Made by a program: the position numbers and the translations under genes. From contig ONII01000009.1 of the NCBI GenBank assembly GCA_900317845.1, positions 1 through 64,000 on the forward strand: a DNA stretch of 64,000 nt, written 5' to 3'. This document shows, in pieces, positions 7,129-15,701 of this stretch. A model generated the notes under the pieces. That model had not been told where the DNA came from and did not search any database. It saw nothing but the letters and a program-made list of their open reading frames with translations. This DNA comes from an uncultured Bacteroidales bacterium (GTDB lineage Bacteria > Bacteroidota > Bacteroidia > Bacteroidales > UBA932). How positions within the stretch are numbered: the stretch's first letter is position 1; every line of letters starts with the position of its first letter.

Positions 7129-8343
7129 CTATGAAATGGCGTCCAGGCTGGGGTTGAAGCTCCGCTGGACCATGCCGGCAAACAGGACGGAGATCTCCTT
7201 TACGCTCAGGCCCAGACTCTTCCCTATCCCGTAAATGAAGTTTACCTCCTTCTCCCCTATCTCCCTGTCGGCAAGGATAATGCCGATAATGTATTCCAGA
7301 AGATTCGGTTTCAGGCCCGGGTTGATGGAAAGGATGGTGTTCACGGACTCTTGGAACAGGGCGTCCACATCCGACTTGGCCACCGACTCCAGGAAATTCT
7401 TGGGGAAGATATTGCTGCCGGAAAGGGTCCCGATGATTTGCTCGTATTCCTCTTTGCTCACGCTGCCGTCCACGTTGGCGGCAATGATGCCGGCCGTTGC
7501 CACAAAAATGGACATGGGTTCGTCCAGCGGACTATTCCCCACCTTAAGCAAAATCTGGATGAGTTCCTCCATCCCGTTATCCAGCTCTATCTGGTTTCGG
7601 GCGCTGGCGAACAGGTTGATGGCCTGCACGCGGATGGGATTCACCGGATGGTCATAGTGGCTCATGCCGCCCCCCTTGAGGAAATAGTCCAGGTGCTTGC
7701 TGTTGTCGGACAGGAGGTCGTCGATACTCACCTGCATCTTCTCCAGATCCAAGCCGGAAGCCATCTTGAAGAAGGCCGTGACGCAGGCCTCCAGGTTCCC
7801 GCAGGCAATGTACCCGTAGCGGTCCGCCACCAGTTCCGCCAGGTTGTCGTGCAGGTGAATCTTGTATTGCAGCGTAATGGGGATTTGGGTGGACTGAGGC
7901 GGGTACACAAAGTGAATCAGGCGCCTCAGGGCCGTGTCCTGGTTAATGAGGTGTCCCAGCTCATGACCAATCACAAACTTGAGCTCGTCCTCGTTCATGA
8001 GGTTGAACAGCTCCGAGTTCACATTGACGATGTGAGGGTGTTCACTGTCTTCTGCCGCAATGGAAAAGGCGTTGATGGAGGAGTCGCCGGTGACATAGTA
8101 GTCCACTTTCTCCTGAAAGTTCAGGCGCTCCTGGACTTCATGGCACAGGTTGTAAAAGTTCCCCAGCAGGTTTTTGTCGGCCTTCATGCAGTGGCCTTCC
8201 ATCCGGCTCCGCCAATAGTCGTCGTCGGTGCCCCCTTGGGCATTTTTGAGGACAAAGCGTACTACATCGCCCTCAAGGGCATGATAAATTTGGCCGGCAA
8301 GCGCCTGCTCCAGCTGAATCTCGGGTTTAAGGACTCTGGTCAT
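7129..8343 (-). CDS. M48-family metallopeptidase with TerB-like C-terminal domain
   Basis: 404 residues with no signal peptide or clear membrane helix, so probably cytoplasmic. The zinc motif HELGH is at 127-131, with a downstream Glu in ELVADRYGY as likely third ligand. The last 130 residues (ANVDGSVSKEEYE, then LADREIGEKEVNFIYGIG) look like a TerB-type helical domain with acidic metal-binding turns. It follows the C1 peptidase gene by 17 bp and is probably co-transcribed. The 6970-7128 stretch after its stop shows no convincing gene. Confidence 0.8.
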   Translation of the reverse strand: MTRVLKPEIQLEQALAGQIYHALEGDVVRFVLKNAQGGTDDDYWRSRMEGHCMKADKNLLGNFYNLCHEVQERLNFQEKVDYYVTGDSSINAFSIAAEDSEHPHIVNVNSELFNLMNEDELKFVIGHELGHLINQDTALRRLIHFVYPPQSTQIPITLQYKIHLHDNLAELVADRYGYIACGNLEACVTAFFKMASGLDLEKMQVSIDDLLSDNSKHLDYFLKGGGMSHYDHPVNPIRVQAINLFASARNQIELDNGMEELIQILLKVGNSPLDEPMSIFVATAGIIAANVDGSVSKEEYEQIIGTLSGSNIFPKNFLESVAKSDVDALFQESVNTILSINPGLKPNLLEYIIGIILADREIGEKEVNFIYGIGKSLGLSVKEISVLFAGMVQRSFNPSLDAIS

Positions 8344-8360
8344 AATGGTTGCTATATGGG

Positions 8361-9503
8361 TTATTGGGAAATCCGTTTTCTGAGTTTACTGTCCAGCGCT
8401 TCGCGATTGAAGTAAATGTAGGTGGTGTTTAAGGCAATATAGTCGCGGGACATGTACCAGATGCCTTTGTAAGGGCCGTTCTCCCCCCAGGAGTTCTTTA
8501 CCAGGTAGTACGGTTTCCCGGCCTCGTCCACGGCTTTGCCATAAATGAGCATCACGTGGTCGTAGGTGAACTCCCAGTTGTCCCACTGCTGCTGCCGCAG
8601 TTCCTGCGACGGCACAACGCCCTCCGGAAGCTGCGCAATACAGTCTTTTCTCACGAAGTTGCTGCCGGACACATCCCCGCCCCAGGCCACGGTGTAGCCT
8701 TTGTCGATGGCCCGGTCCAGCGCCGCCATCAGCTGGTCAATGGGGATGTTGTAACTGGGCTTGAGGCGCCACTTGTAGGGGGCCTCCAGCACGAACCACT
8801 CCCCAAAGGGATGATGCGTGTAGCTGGTGAGGCTCACATAATCGTCCATATTGAGCCCAAGCTGCTCCGCGAAGGACTTGGGCGTGTACGTTTTTCCCTC
8901 ATAGTCAAACGTTTCCGGGCATTTTCCCACATACTTGTCGATAACCGCCTGCACGCCCTCCTGCCAGTTCTCCGCGGGCCGCTTGTTCCTCAGCGGGGCC
9001 TGCTCTTCCGTGGTGAAACGGTTCAGTTCGGGCTTGCCCTCGTTCCAGATAACCGCAATGACGGTCCTCTCCAGTTCCGGGAAGAATACCTTGAAATTGG
9101 CATACGGCTCGCCCACCAGGGAACCCGGCCGGGGCATGGCTTCCTCCGGGCAGATGCCGTGCCGACGGATGACATCGGCCACGTCGTCACAGGAGCCGCC
9201 CTCCGAGATTTGGCTGTATCCGTGCATCCGGACATAGTGCGTAGCGCAGTCCATATAGTCCTTGTTCACCACGAACATCTCGCAGAGGTCATAGGTTTTA
9301 CCGGTCTTCCGGAGAATTTCGCTCTCGAAATAGCCCAGCGTAGCATAGTCCCAGCAGGTGCCGCTGCGGTACTGGTTCTTTACGCTGGTGATGGGCAGTT
9401 CCTTAAGGGTTGTGAAAGACTTGGGGGCTTGAGCGAAGCTGCTCAAAGCGGGCACGGTGAGCGTGCCCAAGGCCAGGAGGGCTATCGAAACAGGCTTATT
9501 CAT
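8361..9503 (-). CDS. C1B (bleomycin-hydrolase-like) cysteine peptidase, exported
   Basis: 380 residues with a signal peptide cut near SFAQA. The papain-fold triad is visible: Cys50 in SGTCWDYA, His in TYDHVMLIYG, Asn in VKNSWGENG. Family members are aminopeptidases; this exported form probably works in the periplasm or outside the cell. The promoter has TATCTTTG at 9534-9527, back to back with the promoter of the GNAT gene. It heads a two-gene operon with the M48 peptidase. Confidence 0.85.
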   Translation of the reverse strand: MNKPVSIALLALGTLTVPALSSFAQAPKSFTTLKELPITSVKNQYRSGTCWDYATLGYFESEILRKTGKTYDLCEMFVVNKDYMDCATHYVRMHGYSQISEGGSCDDVADVIRRHGICPEEAMPRPGSLVGEPYANFKVFFPELERTVIAVIWNEGKPELNRFTTEEQAPLRNKRPAENWQEGVQAVIDKYVGKCPETFDYEGKTYTPKSFAEQLGLNMDDYVSLTSYTHHPFGEWFVLEAPYKWRLKPSYNIPIDQLMAALDRAIDKGYTVAWGGDVSGSNFVRKDCIAQLPEGVVPSQELRQQQWDNWEFTYDHVMLIYGKAVDEAGKPYYLVKNSWGENGPYKGIWYMSRDYIALNTTYIYFNREALDSKLRKRISQ

Positions 9504-9526
9504 TGTCGATTAACGTACTAGTTTTG

Positions 9527-9587
9527 CAAAGATACAAAATCTTGCCCATCGGAAAAAGACTTTTTCGGCCAGAAAGTTGTATCTTTG
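9527..9587. promoter_or_regulatory. Divergent promoters of the C1 peptidase and GNAT genes
   Basis: CAAAGATA at 9527-9534 is a minus-strand TATCTTTG box for the peptidase. TATCTTTG at 9580-9587 serves the plus-strand GNAT gene. Neither has a clear TTG -33 box. Confidence 0.55.
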
Positions 9588-9612
9588 TTCTTATTGTGAA
9601 ATCCGCAACCCC

Positions 9613-10188
9613 ATGACAAACAGACCAGCTATCATTCGTGATGCCCAAGCCTCCGACTCCCCTTTCCTCGCACAGTGTATCCTGGCAGGATTCCATCTGT
9701 ATGACTTTGAGTCGGAAGGCCCTAAAGATAAGAAGCTCTATTTACTTCTGAATGAATGCATAAAGCGCGAAGACCTTCTGTACACCTTCAAGTTCGCGCG
9801 CATTGCAGAGGTGGACGGAGCGGCGGCCGGAGCGCTGCTCTCCTACCCGGGAGAGCTGTACCGCGGGCTCCGTCACAAGACCTTCGTGGAGCTGTGGCCG
9901 GACCTTCTGAGGCTGGATGCCGAATCCGAGCAGGAGACCGGCCCCGGCGAGTTTTATCTGGACTCGCTGGCCGTCGCGCCCGCGTTCCGTCATCAGGGCA
10001 TCGGCCGCCTGCTCATCGAGGACGGCATCCGCAAAGGCATCGACCTGGGATACAAGCAAATCGGCCTGGTGGCCGATGTCACGATGCCTCACCTTATCCG
10101 TCTTTATTCCTCTTATGGCTTCGTTCCCGAGGAGCGCCGCAAGGTCCTGGGAATCGACTTCCAGCGAATGGTATACACTGTTCGGTAA
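9613..10188 (+). CDS. GNAT-family N-acetyltransferase
   Basis: 191 residues from ATG 9613, the first ATG after the promoter. The acetyl-CoA-binding segment is clear: FYLDSLAVAPAFRHQGIGRLL, with the R/QxxGxG/A loop HQGIGR, followed by the C-terminal YSSYGFVPEE. The acceptor substrate cannot be read from the sequence. It has its own promoter and no close downstream partner. Confidence 0.85.
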   Translation: MTNRPAIIRDAQASDSPFLAQCILAGFHLYDFESEGPKDKKLYLLLNECIKREDLLYTFKFARIAEVDGAAAGALLSYPGELYRGLRHKTFVELWPDLLRLDAESEQETGPGEFYLDSLAVAPAFRHQGIGRLLIEDGIRKGIDLGYKQIGLVADVTMPHLIRLYSSYGFVPEERRKVLGIDFQRMVYTVR

Positions 10189-10405
10189 CAAATCCAGATG
10201 TATATGATTGGGTGGTTCCTCTTTCTGTCAATAAACTGGACATTTTGTCCACAAAATGGACTTTCTGTCACCCAAGTCTTGCCAAAAAGTCCATTTCTGA
10301 CGCACTGGCTCAGGCTTTGCAATATCCTTAGGCGTTCCGCAAAGGAACCCGGACGGAAGGCCACGTAAGGACCCGAAACCGAAGAACGTTTAAAGTGATT
10401 TTGTT
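10189..10405 (+). other. Intergenic stretch with TGGACA/TGTCCA palindrome
   Basis: TGGACA-TTT-TGTCCA (10237-10251) is a perfect palindrome. Degenerate half-sites follow (TGGACTTTCTGTCA, AAAAGTCCATTTCTG). A frame here reads LDILSTKWTFCHPSLAKK but has no start codon. It may be a dispersed palindromic repeat or an Hsp20 operator. Confidence 0.35.
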
Positions 10406-10837
10406 ATGTTACCTACGATTAGAAGGAATCAAAGCTGGTTGCCTGACATCTTCAACGACTTCTTCGACAACAGTTGGATGGAAAGAACGAACTACACTGC
10501 TCCGGCCATCAATGTACTTGAGAACGAAAAGGAATATGACGTGGAGCTAGCCGCTCCAGGTCTCACGAAGGAGGACTTCCAGGTCCATGTGGACGAGGAT
10601 AACAACCTTGTAATCAACATGGAGAAGAAGGCCGAGAACCACGAGAAGAAGCATAACGGCCGTTACCTCCGCCGCGAATTCTCCTACGAGAAATTCCAGC
10701 AGATGCTCACGCTTCCCGAGGATGCCGAAGCCGAGAAGATCGAGGCCAAGGTGGAGCACGGCGTGCTGAATGTCCGCATCCCCAAGAAGGAAAAGGTGGA
10801 TGTGCAGAAGGCCGTCAAGCAGATTGAGATCCAGTAA
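10406..10837 (+). CDS. Hsp20/alpha-crystallin small heat-shock protein
   Basis: 143 residues, the normal length. The alpha-crystallin domain covers about 33-135 with the hallmark YDVELAAPGLTKEDFQV and the C-terminal beta-strand HGVLNVRIPKKE. Such proteins bind unfolding proteins in an ATP-independent way in the cytoplasm. The gene stands alone and is followed by a strong hairpin terminator. Confidence 0.95.
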   Translation: MLPTIRRNQSWLPDIFNDFFDNSWMERTNYTAPAINVLENEKEYDVELAAPGLTKEDFQVHVDEDNNLVINMEKKAENHEKKHNGRYLRREFSYEKFQQMLTLPEDAEAEKIEAKVEHGVLNVRIPKKEKVDVQKAVKQIEIQ

Positions 10838-10864
10838 TCGCTGGCTCTACAGTCATAAACTGTT

Positions 10865-10894
10865 AGGGACGCTTCCTGGATGGGCAGCGTCCCT
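10865..10894 (+). terminator. Rho-independent terminator of hsp20
   Basis: AGGGACGC (10865-10872) pairs with GCGTCCCT (10887-10894), followed by TCTTTGTTG. Confidence 0.75.
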
Positions 10895-10968
10895 TCTTTG
10901 TTGCGCCAAAATGTCATAAGGGAAGGCATGGACTGACTTTTGCTGATAACAGGTCAGTTCAGAAAAGA

Positions 10969-10976
10969 TACTTTTG
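10969..10976 (+). promoter_or_regulatory. -7 box abutting the cyclase-like gene
   Basis: TACTTTTG ends 3 nt before ATG 10980. An inverted repeat ACTGAC/GTCAGT (10932-10957) lies just upstream. If functional, the transcript would be leaderless or nearly so. Confidence 0.35.
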
Positions 10977-10979
10977 AAA

Positions 10980-12086
10980 ATGTTCAATAAGCACGATATT
11001 GCCCGCGATGCCTGCCAGCTCTTCGGGGCACAGGCCCGGAAGGGCTACGACTGGTGGTGGCACTCTTTCACCGGATACGATGCTGAGACAGGTGCAGCCA
11101 AACCTTTCTTCATCGAGTTCTTCCTCTGTAATCCCGCCCTCGGCGGGGATGAGCCGGTCTTCGGCCAGGTCCCCGGGGAACCCCGGAAGCCGTCCTACCT
11201 GATGGTCAAGGCCGGTGCCTGGGGAGAGGATGCCGCACAGCTTCACCGTTTCTTCGGCTGGAAGAAGATCCAGGTGAATTGGGGTGTTCCCTTTTCCATC
11301 GAGGCCGATGAGTGCTTCCTCACAGAAGTCCGCACCCACGGCCATGTGAAAGTAGAGGATGCCGCAGCGCATCCTGAATGGATGTGTCAGGACGGCGAGA
11401 TGTCCTGGGACCTCAAGATCAACAAGATTACGGCCTTCAACGTGGGCTTTGGTGCAGACGAGGTGTTCCGCAAGGCCGAGGCTTTCGAGATGTTCTGGCA
11501 CGCCGAAGGGATGAAGACCGCGTTCGAGGGGGAGGTCATCTGGAACGGCCGTCGCTTCCTTGTGCGTCCCGAAGACTGCTACGGCTATGCCGACAAGAAC
11601 TGGGGGAAGGATTTCACCAGCCCCTGGGTGTGGCTGTCCTCGAACAACCTCACGAGCGAGATAACGGGCCGTAAACTCATGGACAGCGTCTTCGACATCG
11701 GTGGCGGTCGTCCGAAGGTGGGACACCTGGCCCTTCCACGCCGCCTGCTGTCCGCCTTCTGGTATGAGGGAACGCCCTTCGAGTTCAACTTCTCGAAAGT
11801 ATGGACCGGTGTGAAAACGAAGTTTGACTGTAATGAAACAGACACCCAGATTGTGTGGCACGTCGAACAATCAAGCACTTCCGGGAGGATGATTTCGGAC
11901 ATCACCTGCGAGAAAAAGGACATGCTGCTAGTGAACTATGAGGCTCCGAACGGTCAGAAGCGCCACAACCGCCTTTGGAACGGAGGCAACGGCGTGGGAA
12001 CCATACAGCTTTTCGACCATCAGGGAAAACTCATTGACCGCATCCACGCGGAGAACATCGGGTGCGAATACGGAGAATATTGTTAG
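10980..12086 (+). CDS. Tocopherol-cyclase-like family protein
   Basis: 368 residues from ATG 10980; a TTG six bases upstream is a weaker choice. The Trp-rich start (GYDWWWHSFTGYDAETG), the central YADKNWGKDFTSPW and the C-terminal AENIGCEYGEY are hallmarks of the bacterial tocopherol cyclase-like family (PF14249), best known for a beta-barrel that binds hydrophobic rings. This organism shows no sign of tocopherol synthesis, so the true ligand is probably another lipid or quinone-like compound. No signal peptide. A GCGCCT/AGGCGC hairpin (12092-12109) follows. Confidence 0.75.
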   Translation: MFNKHDIARDACQLFGAQARKGYDWWWHSFTGYDAETGAAKPFFIEFFLCNPALGGDEPVFGQVPGEPRKPSYLMVKAGAWGEDAAQLHRFFGWKKIQVNWGVPFSIEADECFLTEVRTHGHVKVEDAAAHPEWMCQDGEMSWDLKINKITAFNVGFGADEVFRKAEAFEMFWHAEGMKTAFEGEVIWNGRRFLVRPEDCYGYADKNWGKDFTSPWVWLSSNNLTSEITGRKLMDSVFDIGGGRPKVGHLALPRRLLSAFWYEGTPFEFNFSKVWTGVKTKFDCNETDTQIVWHVEQSSTSGRMISDITCEKKDMLLVNYEAPNGQKRHNRLWNGGNGVGTIQLFDHQGKLIDRIHAENIGCEYGEYC

Positions 12087-12135
12087 AAGGAGCGCCTCAC
12101 CTAAGGCGCCATTTCCTCCAGCCGGAGGGCGAGTC

Positions 12136-12436
12136 TCCGGACAAGCTCCTCTCATCATCATCGCCGCTACCTGCCTGGTGAGCATCCTCTGTTTCACCGG
12201 GACGCTGAACGGGAACCGGCTCCTTCTGAACGCCTACTCCGTCTGGCACAGGAGGGAGTGGCACCGGAATCTACATCTTCCTGATTCCCATTCCGGTCCC
12301 GGGGTATATCTTCGCTCCGCTGTATCTTCTTTACTGCTGGTACATGGCAAGGCGCAACATGGACAATATCGGCCAAACCGCAAAATTTGGTGCACGCATT
12401 TGGGCTGAGCCACAATTCACGTTAAATGGAAGTTAA
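12136..12436 (+). pseudogene. Rhomboid intramembrane protease relic with core deleted
   Basis: One frame (to about 12268) reads PLIIIAATCLVSILCF and NAYSVWHRREW, the usual start of a Bacteroidota rhomboid. The text then continues in another frame (12257-12436) as IYIFLIPIPVPGYIFAPLY and MARRNMDNIG, the usual end. The middle, which would carry the catalytic GxSG serine, is missing, and the region that should hold the catalytic His reads TAKFGARIW. No start codon is apparent. This is a frameshifted internal deletion of a once intact gene. Confidence 0.65.
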
Positions 12437-12464
12437 TTGTTATGGTTTTATTGCTCACGGACAA

Positions 12465-12483
12465 TAAATTTGTGCTATCTTTG
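12465..12483 (+). promoter_or_regulatory. Two -7 boxes upstream of the 12526 gene
   Basis: TAAATTTG (12465-12472) and TATCTTTG (12476-12483) both match TAnnTTTG. The 5' UTR begins with TTAGCCCGCTATGCG, related to the repeats near 1.5-2.0 kb. Confidence 0.5.
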
Positions 12484-12525
12484 CCTTAGCCCGCTATGCG
12501 GCAGCATGAGTTAATAGCTGAAAGT

Positions 12526-13725
12526 ATGGAAAAAAAGTCGACTTATAAAAAGATTGACTGGCAGGATTTCTTTATCTCTGTCATCGGAACCGCCATCGGC
12601 ATCGCCATCACCTTTATCGTAGACGGCATGTTGGAGCGCCGCAGCAAGGCGCAGGCCCAGCGGCTCACGGCCATCATGGTCATTCACGACATAGACAGTT
12701 CCGTAGAGATTGTCAAAGAAATGAGGGAGGAAGAAGAGCGAAATGGCGAATTGCTGCGTTTCATCCTAAAGCAAAAGGACCATCTGGAAGAGGTCCCGTA
12801 CGACACCCTCACCAGCGTCCTGGGCATTCTGGCAGATTCTCGTTCGGAATTCAGCTTCGATACATCCAAGGAGAAGATTTTCAACAGCGACCTGGACACC
12901 TGGCAGAATCTGGGCAACATGGCGTTTCTGGACAATGTCCAGAGTTTCTATCATTACAGGCAATGGGCTCAGGAGGGCATGAATGAGTCCACAATGTGGC
13001 AAAGACCCATTTCCAACGAGGAGTACATGCAATTGATTATGCGTGGCGGATGGGTAACGAAGGAAGCGTTTGCTGCCGCCATACAGCCCTTCCTGAAAGA
13101 GAAACTCCAGGATAACAGGGTCGTCTATTACATCAATGTTTCCTCCAGCAGGCTGGACTATCTTACGCGGTTGATTGACTATTGGACCGGGCTGAACGAC
13201 GAGAACAAGTTCCTGATGGGCATCACGGACCAGGAACTGGAAGACTATGTCAAGAATATCAACAAGAAAGGTGTTCCTTTGAACCGCTCCAAGCTGCTGG
13301 GCCAATGGGTCATGACCATTGGGGAACAAACCAACGAATATAACTTCCATGGGGACCACAGCTATGATTTTGCCGTGGACTATGCCTCTGCTTTCAGACA
13401 GATGCAGTTCTTCTCCGGCCGGTTGAAGATGACGCTCTCCTATTCTGGCGAATGGGCTTTCCAGGGCGATTCACTGGTTTTGGCCCCCGACTACAGTACG
13501 GCGGATCTGACCGTGGATCCGAGCGGGCTGGTTCCGGAAGAGAACATGCAGGACAGCCTGGACGCCTGGGTAAACAGGTACCGCGAGCAATCCATAAACA
13601 GCTTCAAGGAAATGGCGGACAAAGGGGAAAAACGCGCTTTCAAAGCCAGCGTGGATTCTTCCAACGACAAAATGGAATGGACCGGTCCCGATGGCGCCGT
13701 GCGTTACCTGAAACGGAAAAAATAA
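12526..13725 (+). CDS. Membrane-anchored hypothetical protein (DUF6090-like) with lipocalin-like tail
   Basis: 399 residues from ATG 12526; an in-frame ATG at 12496 sits too close to the expected transcription start. One membrane segment (about 12-32, FISVIGTAIGIAITFIV) is followed by a charged, helical region typical of DUF6090-type proteins. The C-terminal 130 residues resemble a small beta-barrel (KLLGQWVMTIGEQTNEYNF, then LKMTLSYSGEW). The combination is not one I recognise. Monocistronic; function unknown. Confidence 0.6.
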   Translation: MEKKSTYKKIDWQDFFISVIGTAIGIAITFIVDGMLERRSKAQAQRLTAIMVIHDIDSSVEIVKEMREEEERNGELLRFILKQKDHLEEVPYDTLTSVLGILADSRSEFSFDTSKEKIFNSDLDTWQNLGNMAFLDNVQSFYHYRQWAQEGMNESTMWQRPISNEEYMQLIMRGGWVTKEAFAAAIQPFLKEKLQDNRVVYYINVSSSRLDYLTRLIDYWTGLNDENKFLMGITDQELEDYVKNINKKGVPLNRSKLLGQWVMTIGEQTNEYNFHGDHSYDFAVDYASAFRQMQFFSGRLKMTLSYSGEWAFQGDSLVLAPDYSTADLTVDPSGLVPEENMQDSLDAWVNRYREQSINSFKEMADKGEKRAFKASVDSSNDKMEWTGPDGAVRYLKRKK

Positions 13726-13861
13726 TCCCACGATGGATTCTCCCGATCAGGGAGCCAGGGACATCCCCATTACAGTGGAGCGGAGCGCCACTACCCCTTC
13801 ATTATGCCGGTGGGAGCGGATGACCTTCATCAAGACACGATAGCACACTGAAAGAAGAGCT

Positions 13862-14440
13862 ATGACAATACAGGAATTCAGAAAGTACATGGCATCGGGC
13901 CAGCCGGTCGTCGGCGGCTCGGATGTCCACATGATGTTTCATCAGCTGTCCCAGGAGGCTCTGAGGATAACGGCCGAGATTAACGGCAAGTACCATACGC
14001 CCGAGGAGCTGCATACGCTGCTGGAGGAGCTCTGGGGGCGCGAGGTGCCCGCGTCGGTCGGCCTGTTTCCGCCGTTCCACACCGACTGCGGCAAGAATAC
14101 CGTTGTCGGGGAGCGCGTGTTCATCAACATGGGCTGCAAGTTCCAGGACCAGGGCGGCATCACCATCGACGAAGGGGCGCTCATCGGCCACAACGTCGTG
14201 CTTGCCACCATCAACCACGACCTGGACCCGGCCAAACGCCAGAGCATGAGCTATGCACCCATCCATATCGGAAAGAACGTATGGATCGGAGCCAACGCGA
14301 CTGTGCTTGCCGGAGTGACTATCGGCGACGGCGCCGTGGTGGCTGCCGGTGCCGTCGTCACAAAAGATGTAGCTCCCAATACGGTGGTCGGCGGTGTCCC
14401 GGCCAGGGTTATCAAAGTGATAGAAACCTCATCTCGATGA
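13862..14440 (+). CDS. Maltose/galactoside O-acetyltransferase family (hexapeptide repeat)
   Basis: 192 residues, normal for the LacA/Maa family. The N-terminal mac-like helical region has [10 protein letters not shown]. The left-handed beta-helix contains GEGVFIN-type turns, the catalytic His in ATINHDLDP, and the tail [11 protein letters not shown]. The enzyme acetylates a sugar hydroxyl with acetyl-CoA. It overlaps the following membrane-protein gene by 4 bp (ATGA). The sugar acceptor is unknown. Confidence 0.9.
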   Translation: MTIQEFRKYMASGQPVVGGSDVHMMFHQLSQEALRITAEINGKYHTPEELHTLLEELWGREVPASVGLFPPFHTDCGKNTVVGERVFINMGCKFQDQGGITIDEGALIGHNVVLATINHDLDPAKRQSMSYAPIHIGKNVWIGANATVLAGVTIGDGAVVAAGAVVTKDVAPNTVVGGVPARVIKVIETSSR

Positions 14441-14856
14441 AACTACTTCTGAAAATACTGACCATCTTTGTCGCCGTCGGAGCTGTGGGCGGTGCTGTGA
14501 TGATGTGGATGGATCCCAGCGGAATGAGCTGGGGAGGAGAACCGATGCTGGACCTGCTCCGGGCCAAAATGCCCTGGCCCGATGTCTTTTTCAAGAACTT
14601 CATTCCTTCGGGCTTTGCACTACTGGCTGTAAATGGCCTTCCGCAGATACTAGCCGCCCTCATGCTCTTTAAGAACCATCGACTGGCCTACTGGACCTGC
14701 TTTGTCTGTGGCACTATCCTGATGCTTTGGATTGCATTGGAATGGTGGATATGGGGTTTTGTCGCCCTCAGTAATATCTTCTTCGTCCTGGGCGTAGTGG
14801 AGGTCGTCTGCGCCTGCTTGAACCTGCGCATCGGCCGGAAAGTTATACCATTCTAA
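14437..14856 (+). CDS. Four-helix integral membrane protein
   Basis: 139 residues from ATG 14437, inside the acetyltransferase stop codon. Hydrophobic segments are at about 4-24, 52-76, 80-102 and 105-128; [11 protein letters not shown] is a Trp-rich patch in the third. It resembles small DoxX-like or DUF-type membrane proteins but I cannot name the family. Translational coupling suggests co-expression with the acetyltransferase. Confidence 0.7.
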   Translation: MKLLLKILTIFVAVGAVGGAVMMWMDPSGMSWGGEPMLDLLRAKMPWPDVFFKNFIPSGFALLAVNGLPQILAALMLFKNHRLAYWTCFVCGTILMLWIALEWWIWGFVALSNIFFVLGVVEVVCACLNLRIGRKVIPF

Positions 14857-14931
14857 GCCCTATTTTTCCCGCTCCGACCAACACCAAGCGCTTGAAGCTC
14901 CATTCTGCCATACAATTCACAGATTAATTCG

Positions 14932-14939
14932 TAAATTTG
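14932..14939 (+). promoter_or_regulatory. -7 box abutting the Smr gene start
   Basis: TAAATTTG ends 4 nt before the GTG start at 14944, implying a leaderless message. Confidence 0.5.
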
Positions 14940-14943
14940 CCAT

Positions 14944-15486
14944 GTGAAACTCACCGACCTCAAAGACCTCCGCGTCATTAAGAAAAGCCTGGAACCTCAG
15001 CCGGAGCCGAAACCGCAGCAAAACCAGCCGCGGAAACGCTCTGTGGAGCTTAAAAGCAAGGAGGAGGAACACGCCCGGAACGAGGGCCTTTTCAAGGGCC
15101 AGAAGGTCCGCATGATGGACACCAACGACACAGCTACCCTCATCGGGTTCGGCAAGGATTTCTATGAGTTGGAGCTGGACGGTCTCACCATCCGCGCTGT
15201 CCGCAGCGAGGACCCGCTGTCGGACCTCACCGTGGACCTCCATATCGAGCGTATACCGGGAAGCGACGGCATCCCCGAATGGGCCGCCCTGGAGTTCCAG
15301 ATGAACTACTTCCGGCAGGTCCTGCGGCAGAACCTCAGGCACAAGGGCAAGCGCATCGTCTTCATCCACGGTGTCGGTGACGGCATCCTTGCCCAGGCTG
15401 TCCGAAAGGAGCTGGACGAGGTCTTTGCTCTCAGCTGTTCCTACACTTTCGGCCCCATGGGCGCCACCAATGTCACTATCCGATGA
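14944..15486 (+). CDS. Smr-domain protein (short DUF2027-like)
   Basis: 180 residues from GTG 14944; the ATG at 14942 is out of frame. A Pro/Gln-rich linker (15-35) leads to a small domain (GLFKGQKVRMMDTNDTATL) and a C-terminal Smr domain with DLHIERI and FIHGVGDGIL, the conserved LDLHG-like and HGxGxG motifs. Smr domains act on nucleic acids, often as nicking or RNA-cleaving modules. Bacteroidota homologues are usually about twice as long, so this is a compact version. It overlaps the next ORF by 4 bp. Confidence 0.8.
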   Translation: MKLTDLKDLRVIKKSLEPQPEPKPQQNQPRKRSVELKSKEEEHARNEGLFKGQKVRMMDTNDTATLIGFGKDFYELELDGLTIRAVRSEDPLSDLTVDLHIERIPGSDGIPEWAALEFQMNYFRQVLRQNLRHKGKRIVFIHGVGDGILAQAVRKELDEVFALSCSYTFGPMGATNVTIR

Positions 15487-15701
15487 GAGGGATTCTTATC
15501 ATATACTTCGTGGGCATCAACCTGGTGACCTTCCTCCTGTACGGTGTGGATAAGTGGAAGGTCGTGGCCCTTGACCGTCGCAGGCTCACCTTCCGGGTGG
15601 TTGTGTATGACGATAACGGAATTGTCGGCCAGGGCACGCACGAGCGTTTTGTCATTGACGAGAAGAAGTTTGCCCAAAAGATGGAGGCCAAGAAACAATA
15701 A
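15483..15701 (+). pseudogene. In-frame fusion of a DUF1294 N-terminus to a FlK-type thioesterase C-terminus
   Basis: 72 residues. The first 26 (MRGILIIYFVGINLVTFLLYGVDKWK is the pattern: hydrophobic start then YGVDKWK) match the start of DUF1294 membrane proteins. The rest (ALDRRRLTFRVVVYDDNGI, then GTHERFVID) matches the C-terminal strands of FlK-like hot-dog thioesterases. Neither half can work as its family does. A deletion that removed the end of one gene and the start of the next explains it. Confidence 0.65.

Noticed and set aside
6938-7157. Short open frames on both strands between the ATPase and M48 genes
   Set aside because: Mutually antisense, overlap the operator palindromes, and show no protein-like pattern. 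A minus-strand tail (MKLFEQEMEK then stop) looks faintly protein-like but has no start.
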